In this document: positions 7,365 through 14,397 of the stretch, in pieces
Numbering within the stretch: position 1 is the first letter of the stretch
Layout of the letters: every line of letters begins with the position of its first letter
Assembly (NCBI RefSeq): GCF_000720175.1
Contig: NZ_JOIX01000086.1
Coordinates: forward strand, 1 to 28,453
Length of the DNA: 28,453 nt
Direction: 5' to 3'
From: Streptomyces sp. NRRL S-337
Lineage (GTDB): Bacteria; Actinomycetota; Actinomycetes; Streptomycetales; Streptomycetaceae
Translations under genes and position numbers: made by a program
The notes under the pieces: generated by a model
Database searches by the model: none
What the model saw: only the letters and a program-made list of their open reading frames with translations
Told to the model about the DNA's origin: nothing

Positions 7365-8038
7365 AGGGACGCGTCCTGGTCGTCGACGACGACACCGCAC
7401 TGGCAGAGATGCTCGGCATCGTGCTGCGTGGCGAAGGCTTTGAACCGTCGTTCGTGTCGGACGGTGACAAGGCCCTTGCCGCCTTCCGTGAGACCAAGCC
7501 GGATCTCGTCCTGCTCGACCTGATGCTGCCCGGACGGGACGGCATCGAGGTGTGCCGGCTGATCCGCGCGGAGTCCGGGGTGCCGATCGTCATGCTGACC
7601 GCCAAGAGCGACACGGTCGATGTGGTGGTCGGGCTCGAGTCGGGCGCGGACGACTACATCGTCAAGCCGTTCAAGCCCAAGGAGCTGGTGGCCCGGATCC
7701 GGGCGCGGCTGCGGCGTTCGGAGGAGCCGGCGCCCGAGCAGCTGGCGATCGGTGACCTGGTCATCGATGTGGCGGGCCACTCGGTGAAGCGCGACGGGCA
7801 GTCGATCGCACTGACCCCGCTGGAGTTCGATCTGCTGGTGGCGCTGGCGCGCAAGCCGTGGCAGGTGTTCACGCGTGAGGTGCTGCTGGAGCAGGTCTGG
7901 GGCTATCGGCACGCCGCGGACACCCGGCTGGTCAATGTCCATGTGCAGCGGTTGCGCTCGAAGGTCGAGCGGGATCCGGAGCGTCCGGAGATCGTGGTGA
8001 CCGTGCGCGGGGTCGGCTACAAGGCTGGGCCCAGCTGA
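7361..8038 (+). CDS. mtrA: Response regulator MtrA, OmpR/PhoB type
   Basis: MtrA is the DNA-binding regulator of the actinobacterial MtrAB system, which links cell-wall state, cell cycle and, in Streptomyces, development and nutrient and antibiotic genes. The 225-residue protein has a receiver domain with the acidic pair D10-D11, phosphoacceptor Asp53 (LVLLDLMLPG), Thr80 and Lys102 (VKPFKP). A winged-helix output domain (about 128-223) ends in RGVGYKAGPS. Sequence and context (mtrB and lpqB follow) make this assignment secure. The ATG at 7361 overlaps the mtnA stop (ATGA), and no strong ribosome binding site is visible, so coupling to mtnA or an in-gene promoter are both possible. Confidence 0.98.
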   Translation: MKGRVLVVDDDTALAEMLGIVLRGEGFEPSFVSDGDKALAAFRETKPDLVLLDLMLPGRDGIEVCRLIRAESGVPIVMLTAKSDTVDVVVGLESGADDYIVKPFKPKELVARIRARLRRSEEPAPEQLAIGDLVIDVAGHSVKRDGQSIALTPLEFDLLVALARKPWQVFTREVLLEQVWGYRHAADTRLVNVHVQRLRSKVERDPERPEIVVTVRGVGYKAGPS

Positions 8039-8039
8039 G

Positions 8040-10172
8040 ATGGTCCGGGACGGTTCGGCCCCGGAGGGAAAGCGGGGGCGCACCGTCGGCGTGACGGGTG
8101 ATATGTCCTTTTCGGGAAGATTGGTTGCTCGGTTGCTGCGCGGTGGCCAGCTGCTGCCCGACGGCGCGGTGAGCGGCCCGGTCCACCCGTTGCTGCGGCT
8201 CTTCAGTCGCTGGGTGCGGCGGCCGCTGCTGCCCGCCCTGCGACTGTGGCGGCGCAACATCCAGCTGCGCGTCGTGGCGACCACCCTGCTCATGTCCCTC
8301 GCCGTCGTGCTGCTGCTCGGCGTCGTGGTCGTCGGCCAGGTCCGTAACGGCCTGCTCACGGCCAAGGCGCAGGCGGCGCAGAGCCAGGCCGTGGGCGGCT
8401 TCAGCGTCGCCCAGAAGATGGCCGACGGCGCCGACGACACCCGTACCGACGACGCCGCCCGTACCGGCAATCGCGGCACCCAGGACTCCGCGACCTGGCT
8501 CACCGGCCTGGTGGAACAGCTCGCCAGCGGTGGCCAGGGCGTCTTCTCCGTGGTGGCGCTCAGCTCCGACTCCGACGAGCCGTTCGGCGACTCCAGCCCC
8601 GGCACCCGCGGGCCGCGCGCCTCCGGTGACGTCGATCCGGAGCGGAGCGTACCGGCCGAGCTGCGGCGGAAGCTGGACACCAAGGCCGGCACGTTCCGGC
8701 AGTACACCCAGATCAAGCGCATCGGGTCGGACGACGGCGTGCCGGCGCTGATCATCGGCAAGCGGCTCAATGACGTCAACAGCAACCAGTACCAGCTCTA
8801 CTACCTCTTCCCGTTCAGCCAGGAAGAGGAGTCGCTCAAGCTGGTCACGGGCACGCTCGCGACGGCCGGCGTCTTCGTGGTGATCCTGCTCGGCGCGATC
8901 GCCTGGCTGGTGGTGCGGCAGGTCGTCACGCCCGTACGGATGGCCGCGGGCATCTCCGAGCGGCTGGCCGCCGGCCTCCTCCAGGAGCGGATGAAGGTCA
9001 CCGGCGAGGACGACATCGCCCGGCTCGGCGAGTCCTTCAACAAGATGGCGCAGAACCTCCAGGTCAAGATCCAGCAGCTGGAGGAGCTGTCCCGGATGCA
9101 GCGCCGCTTCGTCTCCGACGTCTCGCACGAGCTGCGGACCCCGCTGACGACGGTGCGGATGGCGGCCGACGTCATCCACGACGCCCGCGACGAATTCGAC
9201 CCCGCCACGGCACGCTCCGCCGAGCTGCTGTGGGGCCAGCTCGACCGCTTCGAGTCGCTGCTCGCCGAGCTGCTGGAGATCAGCCGGTTCGACGCCGGCG
9301 CGGCCGCCCTGGAGGCCGAGCCGATAGACCTGCGCGATGTGGTGCACCGCGTCATCGAGGGTGCCGAACCGCTCGCCGAGCGCAAGGGCTCCCGCATCGT
9401 GGTGCGCGGCGCCGAGCAGCCGGTGATCGCCGAGGCCGACCCCCGCCGGGTGGAGCGGGTGCTGCGCAATCTCGTCGTCAACGCCGTCGAACACGGCGAG
9501 GGCCGCGACGTCGTCGTACGGCTGGCGTCCGCGGGCAGCCGCAGTGGCGGCGCGGTGGCCGTCGCCGTGCGCGACTACGGCGTCGGCCTCAAGCCCGGCG
9601 AGGCCACCCGTGTCTTCAACCGCTTCTGGCGCGCCGACCCGGCCCGGGCCCGCACCACGGGCGGCACCGGGCTCGGCCTGTCCATCGCCGTCGAGGACGC
9701 CCGGCTGCACGGCGGCTGGCTCCAGGCATGGGGCGAGCCGGGCGGCGGTTCCCAGTTCCGGCTGACGCTGCCCCGTACGGCCGGTGAGCCGCTGCGCGGG
9801 TCACCGATCCCCCTGGAGCCGGAGGACTCCCGGCGCAACCTCGCCGGGCGGGCCGGCGCCGGACAGGCAGGTACCGGACAGACAGGTGCCGCGGCCGGCC
9901 AGAAGGCGTCCACGATCCCCGTCCAGGCGCGCGCCACGCAGCCGGGCGGCACGGCATCGTTCGCCCCCGCGTCGTCGGCGGCCCGGCCGACCGCCGACCC
10001 CACGGCGCTGCCCGGGGACGGGACCCGCGTGGTGCCGCAGAGCGGGGGCGCACGGAGCGAACGGGCGGCGCACGACGAGGACGCGCACATCGACGAAACG
10101 GTCCCCCGGGGCAGGGCCGAGCAGGACACCGGACGGGGTGGGGAACGGGAAGGCGGACGGCGTGGACACTGA
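8040..10172 (+). CDS. mtrB: Sensor histidine kinase MtrB
   Basis: MtrB is the membrane sensor kinase that phosphorylates MtrA. The 710-residue protein has a basic N-terminus, TM1 at about 78-101, an extracytoplasmic domain (about 102-272), TM2 at about 273-297, a HAMP linker, the H-box FVSDVSHELRTPLTTVRMA with His363, the N-box around Asn481 and the G2 box GGTGLGLSIA starting at 541. Residues from about 580 onward form a Gly/Ala/Pro-rich disordered tail of about 130 residues. ATG 8040 lies one base after the mtrA stop; an in-frame ATG at 8103 is an alternative. The last 11 bases overlap the chosen lpqB start. Confidence 0.97.
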   Translation: MVRDGSAPEGKRGRTVGVTGDMSFSGRLVARLLRGGQLLPDGAVSGPVHPLLRLFSRWVRRPLLPALRLWRRNIQLRVVATTLLMSLAVVLLLGVVVVGQVRNGLLTAKAQAAQSQAVGGFSVAQKMADGADDTRTDDAARTGNRGTQDSATWLTGLVEQLASGGQGVFSVVALSSDSDEPFGDSSPGTRGPRASGDVDPERSVPAELRRKLDTKAGTFRQYTQIKRIGSDDGVPALIIGKRLNDVNSNQYQLYYLFPFSQEEESLKLVTGTLATAGVFVVILLGAIAWLVVRQVVTPVRMAAGISERLAAGLLQERMKVTGEDDIARLGESFNKMAQNLQVKIQQLEELSRMQRRFVSDVSHELRTPLTTVRMAADVIHDARDEFDPATARSAELLWGQLDRFESLLAELLEISRFDAGAAALEAEPIDLRDVVHRVIEGAEPLAERKGSRIVVRGAEQPVIAEADPRRVERVLRNLVVNAVEHGEGRDVVVRLASAGSRSGGAVAVAVRDYGVGLKPGEATRVFNRFWRADPARARTTGGTGLGLSIAVEDARLHGGWLQAWGEPGGGSQFRLTLPRTAGEPLRGSPIPLEPEDSRRNLAGRAGAGQAGTGQTGAAAGQKASTIPVQARATQPGGTASFAPASSAARPTADPTALPGDGTRVVPQSGGARSERAAHDEDAHIDETVPRGRAEQDTGRGGEREGGRRGH

Positions 10173-12087
10173 GCGCGGAAACGAGCGCGGGGTGGGGCCC
10201 ACGTCCCGGAAGCGCACCCGTCAGCAGCCGTCGAAGTCGAAGCCCACTCGTCCCAGGGCCCGTATGACAAGTGGGCCGGCGCGGAAGCTGGCACTGCTCG
10301 GGTGCGCGACGGTGCTGCTGGCCGGCTGTGCGTCCATGCCGGACAGCAGTGACGTCACGGCGGTCGACCAGTCGCCGCGCTCGGAGGGCGACTCGCAGGT
10401 CCGGGTCTACGGCGTGCCCCCACAGGACGGCGCCCAGCCCACCAACATCGTGCGCAGCTTCCTCGACGCGACGACCAGCGACGAGGCGGACTTCCGCACG
10501 GCCACCCAGTACCTGGCCAAGTCGGCGCGGCGTACCTGGCGGCCGTTCCAGGTCACCAAGGTGCTCCAGGAACGGCCGAAACCCGAACCGAAGGTGCAGC
10601 CCAACCGCGAGGACGCGAACGGCTACTCGGTCACGCTGTCGGGCAGCCAGGTGGCGACGGTGGACGACAACCACGCGTACACCCCCGAGGAGCGGCCGTA
10701 CCGCCAGACGATCCACCTCATCAAGGAGGGGGGCCAGTGGCGGATCGACCGGCTGCCGGACGGAGTGGTGCTCGGGCTGTCCGACTTCCAGCGCATCTAC
10801 CGCTCCGTCAACAAGTACTACTTCGCCTCCTACGAGTCGGAGTCGGAGGAGCCGAAGGCCAGCCGGGACGTGCTGGTCGCGGACCCGGTCTACCTGCGCC
10901 AGCGGATAAAGCCGATCACGGCCAGTGTGCAGGCGCTGCTGTCCGGACCCACCGACTGGCTGAACCAGGTGACGACCTCGGCGTTCCCGCCCGGCACCCG
11001 GCTCGCCGCGCATGACCTGGCGCTGGACGACTCCAACGGCCTGCGGGTCAAGCTCAGCAAGGAGGCGGTGAGCACCGACACCGCCCAGTGCAGGCGGATG
11101 GCGGCCCAGCTCTTCTTCACCGTCCAGGACATGACGCGCGCTTCGAAGATCAGCGAGGTCGAACTCCAGGACAACAACGGCAACTCGCTGTGCACGCTCT
11201 CCCAGGACCAGGCCGAACGCGACTTCGCGCCGACGCCGCTGACCGGGAGCTCCGCCAAGGAGTACTTCATCGACGCCGACCACAAGGTGGTCGCCATGTC
11301 GGACTCGGCGACCGAACCGACGCCGGTGCGCGGAGCGTTCGGCACCGGAAGGACCCCGCTGCGCTCGGTGGCCATCTCGCGCGGTGAGAACACCGCGGCG
11401 GGGGTGTCGAGCGACGGCCGGTACCTCTACGTGGCCGCCCTGGAGGACGGCATCGAACGTGGTGCGCCACTGATGACGAGCACCGGCTCGGCCAAGAACC
11501 CCGACGAGGGGCTGACCGCGCCGAGCTGGGACGGTCTGGGAGACCTGTGGGTCGCCGACCGCGATGCGCACGGCTCCCGGCTGCTGCGGATGCGAGAGGG
11601 CAAGGGCGACCCGGAGCGGGTGGCGGTGCCCGGCCTCGGCGGACGGCGGATCAAGGCGATCAAGGTGGCCGCGGACGGCATCCGGATCGCGATGCTCGTC
11701 GAGGACAAGGGACGCACCACGCTGCAGCTCGGCCGGGTCGAGCGCGGCGGCAGCTCGGCGCATCCCGTGCTGTCGGTGGAGGAACTGCGGCCGATCGCAC
11801 CGCAGTTGGAGGACGTGGTGGCCGCCTCCTGGGCGGGCGGCAGCCGGCTGGTGGTCGTCGGCCGGGAGTCCGGCGGGGTGCAGCAGATGCAGTTCATGGA
11901 GACCGACGGTTCGGCCTCCGACGCGCAGACGCTTCCCGGGGTCAACGGCGTGAAGGCGGTGGCGGCCTCGGAGGACGAGGACCGACCGCTGATCGCCGAC
12001 GCCACGGAGGGCATCGTGCGGCTGCCCACGGACGCGAACTGGAAGACCGTGGCGAAGGACGGGACGGCGCCGGTCTATCCCGGGTGA
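10162..12087 (+). CDS. lpqB: Lipoprotein LpqB, MtrAB accessory
   Basis: LpqB is the outer-surface lipoprotein that interacts with MtrB and tunes MtrAB signalling. The 641-residue product has a lipobox LLAGC within KLALLGCATVLLAGCASMP, so it should be lipidated on that cysteine and anchored outside the membrane. The mature part holds a GerMN-type domain in the middle and a C-terminal LpqB beta-propeller region. I chose GTG 10162 because codon use stays high-GC from there and it overlaps the mtrB stop, implying coupling. It gives an unusually long, Lys/Arg-rich pre-signal segment of about 34 residues. ATG 10264 would give a classical short signal peptide and is a real alternative. Confidence 0.93.
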   Translation: MDTERGNERGVGPTSRKRTRQQPSKSKPTRPRARMTSGPARKLALLGCATVLLAGCASMPDSSDVTAVDQSPRSEGDSQVRVYGVPPQDGAQPTNIVRSFLDATTSDEADFRTATQYLAKSARRTWRPFQVTKVLQERPKPEPKVQPNREDANGYSVTLSGSQVATVDDNHAYTPEERPYRQTIHLIKEGGQWRIDRLPDGVVLGLSDFQRIYRSVNKYYFASYESESEEPKASRDVLVADPVYLRQRIKPITASVQALLSGPTDWLNQVTTSAFPPGTRLAAHDLALDDSNGLRVKLSKEAVSTDTAQCRRMAAQLFFTVQDMTRASKISEVELQDNNGNSLCTLSQDQAERDFAPTPLTGSSAKEYFIDADHKVVAMSDSATEPTPVRGAFGTGRTPLRSVAISRGENTAAGVSSDGRYLYVAALEDGIERGAPLMTSTGSAKNPDEGLTAPSWDGLGDLWVADRDAHGSRLLRMREGKGDPERVAVPGLGGRRIKAIKVAADGIRIAMLVEDKGRTTLQLGRVERGGSSAHPVLSVEELRPIAPQLEDVVAASWAGGSRLVVVGRESGGVQQMQFMETDGSASDAQTLPGVNGVKAVAASEDEDRPLIADATEGIVRLPTDANWKTVAKDGTAPVYPG

Positions 12088-12179
12088 CGGTGGCCCGGGC
12101 GCCTCATGCGTCCTCGGTGGCCGTCGGTGACCAGCGGCGTTCGTGCTGATCAGCTGCGGCCGGCGCCCCGCTCGTGGAG

Positions 12180-12188
12180 TTATCCACA
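12180..12188 (+). promoter_or_regulatory. Single DnaA-box-like 9-mer
   Basis: TTATCCACA is an exact match to the Escherichia coli DnaA box consensus; Streptomyces boxes favour TTGTCCACA. It lies 40 bases before the comF start, within a small inverted repeat (GTGGA at 12174-12178 and TCCAC at 12183-12187). A single box is not an origin. It may be a regulatory DnaA site or chance. Confidence 0.35.
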
Positions 12189-12227
12189 GGGGTGGTGATC
12201 GCCGGTGGACCGCGGGACAGTGGATCC

Positions 12228-13163
12228 ATGCAGGGGGTGTGGCGCGAACTGGCCGGCCTGGTGTTGCCGGTCGCCTGTGCGGGGTGTGGCCGACCACGTA
12301 CGGAGCTGTGCGGCCGGTGCCGTCGGGCGCTGGGAAGGGACGGCCGAGGGGCACGGCGGGTGTGGCCGCGGCCGGTGCCGCCGGGGCTGCCCGGAGTGTG
12401 GGCGGGTGCGCCGTACGCCGATGAGGTCCGGGCGGTGCTGCTCGCGCACAAGGAGCGCGGGGCCCTGCGGCTGGCCGGGCCGCTGGGGTGGGTGCTGGCC
12501 GGGGCGGTGCGGGGGCTGTGGCACGGGGTCGAGCCGCTGCTGCTGGTGCCGGTGCCGTCGGCCCGCAGGTCCGTGGCGGGGCGAGGCCATGATCCGGTGC
12601 GCCGGATCGCCCTGGCGGCAGCCCGCGAAATGCGCCGGCCGGGGGCGGCGGCTGCTGCTGCGGCGGGGACGGGGGTGGGGGAGGGGGCGGGGGCCCCACC
12701 CGAGGAGCCGGGCGCCCGACCCGGAGTCCACGTCCTCCCCTCCCTCCGCCAGCTCCGCCCCGTGGCTGACCAGGCGGGGCTGAGTGGCCCGGAGCGGCGG
12801 TCGAATCTGGCCGGGGCCCTGGGGGTGCGGCGTGGGGCCGAGCGGCTGCTGAGCGGGCAGCCAGTGGTGCTGGTGGACGACCTGGTCACGACAGGGGCCA
12901 CGCTGGCCGAGGCGGCCCGGGCGGTCACGGCGGCAGGTGGCCGGGTGATCGGCGCGGCGGTGGTGGCGGCGCCCACCAGCAGCTTCGGCACCGGCCGCAG
13001 GCCCCGTACCGACGGCCCCGGCACGGCCGGCGGCGGTCACGACACGGTCGGTGGCGGTTACGGCACGGTCCACGGGCGTTACGGCACCCCTGCCGGCCGT
13101 TCCGGCATCGCCGAGGCCCGGCCGGGTACGGCCGACCGCCGGACACGTTCAACTCGCAAGTAG
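12228..13163 (+). CDS. comF: ComF-family phosphoribosyltransferase-like protein
   Basis: The 311-residue protein has an N-terminal CxxC-x7-CxxC zinc-ribbon-like motif (Cys17, 20, 28, 31) and the PRPP-binding loop VVLVDDLVTTGAT (213-225), the two hallmarks of ComF/GntX proteins. In naturally competent bacteria ComF supports DNA uptake; in Streptomyces the role is not established. Start ATG 12228 was chosen because it places the zinc motif at the usual distance. The protein is longer than typical ComF (about 230-250 residues) because of an Ala/Gly-rich insert at about 139-166 and a heptad-repeat tail after residue 260. It follows lpqB, as in Mycobacterium. Confidence 0.9.
   Translation: MQGVWRELAGLVLPVACAGCGRPRTELCGRCRRALGRDGRGARRVWPRPVPPGLPGVWAGAPYADEVRAVLLAHKERGALRLAGPLGWVLAGAVRGLWHGVEPLLLVPVPSARRSVAGRGHDPVRRIALAAAREMRRPGAAAAAAAGTGVGEGAGAPPEEPGARPGVHVLPSLRQLRPVADQAGLSGPERRSNLAGALGVRRGAERLLSGQPVVLVDDLVTTGATLAEAARAVTAAGGRVIGAAVVAAPTSSFGTGRRPRTDGPGTAGGGHDTVGGGYGTVHGRYGTPAGRSGIAEARPGTADRRTRSTRK
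13008..13154 (+). repeat. 21-bp tandem repeats encoding heptads in comF tail
   Basis: Seven diverged 21-base units encode TDGPGTA, GGGHDTV, GGGYGTV, HGRYGTP, AGRSGIA, EARPGTA and DRRTRST. The best-conserved positions are Gly at the second and fifth places and Thr at the sixth. Units 2 and 3 are closest at the DNA level. The repeat forms the C-terminal extension of ComF and keeps the reading frame. Confidence 0.75.
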
Positions 13164-13183
13164 GAACTTCAACCGGCAAGTAG
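13148..13183. repeat. 16-bp direct repeat, 20-bp period, at comF stop
   Basis: TTCAACTCGCAAGTAG (13148-13163) and TTCAACCGGCAAGTAG (13168-13183) agree at 14 of 16 bases and start exactly 20 bases apart, about two helical turns. The first copy contains the comF stop codon. The spacing suits a tandem operator for a DNA-binding protein controlling hpf, but this is inference. Confidence 0.6.
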
Positions 13184-13476
13184 TTGGGGAGAAAAAATCA
13201 CTCAAACGGAGCCGAGGGCTGCGAGGGGGTGCCGACAACAGCCCAGGAGAGCTATGTTCGGTTGTGAGGACTTGGCGGACGTTTTGCCTCGGATGTCGCG
13301 ATGGATGCGTTCAGGGGCGCTGGCGGCGACCCTGAAAAATGGGGGAGTGGAGATCGTGCCGTGTGGGGAGGAGGAGGTGAAAGTGCCAAGTCCGAGGCTT
13401 CGGCACCCACCGGAGCCTGGTGCAAGAAGGGATCGCCCCGCTTGCTGAGTGGTGCGATCCGGGAACGGAGTTCTGC
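13184..13476 (+). other. Leader region of hpf
   Basis: About 300 bases precede hpf. The left part is unusually A-rich for this genome (GAGAAAAAATCACTCAAAC near 13190). A 64-codon frame (13254-13448) starts with ATG behind an AGGAG ribosome binding site and ends 28 bases before hpf, but its third-position G+C is much lower than that of neighbouring genes, so I do not call it a gene. No confident -10/-35 pair was found. Confidence 0.5.
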
Positions 13477-14163
13477 GTGGACATCGTCGTCAAGGGCCGC
13501 AAGACCGAGGTGCCCGAGCGGTTCCGTAAGCACGTGGCCGAGAAGCTGAAGCTGGAGAAAGTCCAGAAGCTCGACGCCAAGGTGATCAGCCTGGACGTCG
13601 AGGTGTCCAAGGAGCACAACCCGCGGCAGGCCGACCGTTCCGACCGGGTGGAGATCACCCTTCGCTCCCGTGGCCCGGTGGTCCGGGCCGAGGCGGCCGC
13701 AGCCGATCCCTACGCCGCGCTGGACCTGGCGACCGCAAAGCTGGAGGCGCGCCTGCGCAAGCAGCACGACAAGCGCTTCTCACGCCGCGGCAACGGACGC
13801 ATTCCGGCGAGTGAGGTCGCCGTCAGCGTCCCCGGCGTCGCGAGCCTCAACACCAACGGCGAACTCGCCACCGAAGCCGAAGAGTCGGTGCCGACCACGA
13901 GGATGGGACCGATCGACGTCCAGGGCGAAGGACCCCTGATCGTCCGCGAGAAGACCCACTCGGCCGCACCGATGTCGCTCGACCAGGCGCTCAACGAGAT
14001 GGAATTGGTCGGACACGACTTCTATCTCTTCGTCGACGCCGACACCAAGCTGCCGAGTGTCGTCTACCGGCGGCACGCATACGACTATGGCGTCATCCAC
14101 TTGAACCCCGATTCGTTCGGGGAGGAGGAGCCCGGCGGCGCAGGCGGCGCGCTGGGCGGCTGA
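13477..14163 (+). CDS. hpf: Long-form ribosome hibernation promoting factor
   Basis: The 228-residue protein joins an N-terminal ribosome-binding HPF/YfiA domain (about 1-105, beginning DIVVKGRKTEVPERFRKHV) to a flexible linker and a C-terminal dimerisation domain (about 165-215: MSLDQALNEMELVGHDFYLF, then VVYRRHAYDYGVIHL). Long HPF binds the 30S decoding region and pairs 70S ribosomes into inactive 100S dimers in stationary phase or stress. GTG 13477 was chosen because it has an ACGGAG site 6 bases upstream and matches the conserved start of the family; an ATG 57 bases upstream would add unrelated residues. A strong hairpin follows the stop. Confidence 0.96.
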   Translation: MDIVVKGRKTEVPERFRKHVAEKLKLEKVQKLDAKVISLDVEVSKEHNPRQADRSDRVEITLRSRGPVVRAEAAAADPYAALDLATAKLEARLRKQHDKRFSRRGNGRIPASEVAVSVPGVASLNTNGELATEAEESVPTTRMGPIDVQGEGPLIVREKTHSAAPMSLDQALNEMELVGHDFYLFVDADTKLPSVVYRRHAYDYGVIHLNPDSFGEEEPGGAGGALGG

Positions 14164-14176
14164 ACCCCACCCGCTC

Positions 14177-14205
14177 GGTGCCCCCGGCGTACGCCCGGGG
14201 GCACC
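14177..14205 (+). terminator. Hairpin terminator after hpf
   Basis: GGTGCCCCCGG (14177-14187) and CCGGGGGCACC (14195-14205) form a perfect 11-bp stem with a 7-base loop, 14 bases after the hpf stop. There is no T-tract, as is common for Streptomyces terminators. Confidence 0.8.
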
Positions 14206-14236
14206 ATCGTGCCCGGAGATAGCAGGAGTTGAAGCC

Positions 14237-14278
14237 GTATAGTGTTTGTGCCAGCCAGGCAGTATGTGGGCACCAAAC
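14237..14278 (+). promoter_or_regulatory. Putative -10 box and inverted repeat before response regulator
   Basis: A TATAGT hexamer lies at about 14238-14243 without a good -35 partner. It abuts an inverted repeat: GTTTGTGCC (14244-14252) against GGCACCAAAC (14269-14278), one bulged base. The arrangement resembles an operator just downstream of a promoter. This is pattern only. Confidence 0.3.
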
Positions 14279-14397
14279 GGCGACATGCCGGGGAGACGGT
14301 CGTATGGCGTTGATCGGGCTGGCCGCAGGGGGCTGTTGTCAACCAGCCTTATTTCCAAGCTCTGGCCTTCCGGCCGAGTAGTTGACGGGGAGGATCC

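Noticed and set aside
7205..9710. Minus-strand frames opposite mtrA and mtrB (526 and 592 codons)
   Set aside because: Antisense to genes with complete catalytic motifs; no independent start signals or recognisable domains.
12174..12227. Earlier in-frame start for ComF (product beginning MELSTGVV)
   Set aside because: It would begin just before the DnaA-like box in intergenic DNA and add residues not expected before the zinc motif; ATG 12228 fits the family better.
9616..12699. 1027-codon minus-strand open frame opposite mtrB-lpqB-comF
   Set aside because: Low-complexity shadow frame crossing three well-supported genes.
13164..13190. SigR-type promoter (GGAAC ... GTTG) before hpf
   Set aside because: GGAAC at 13164 and GTTG at 13184 are only 15 bases apart; the usual spacing is about 18, and the bases are part of the direct repeat.
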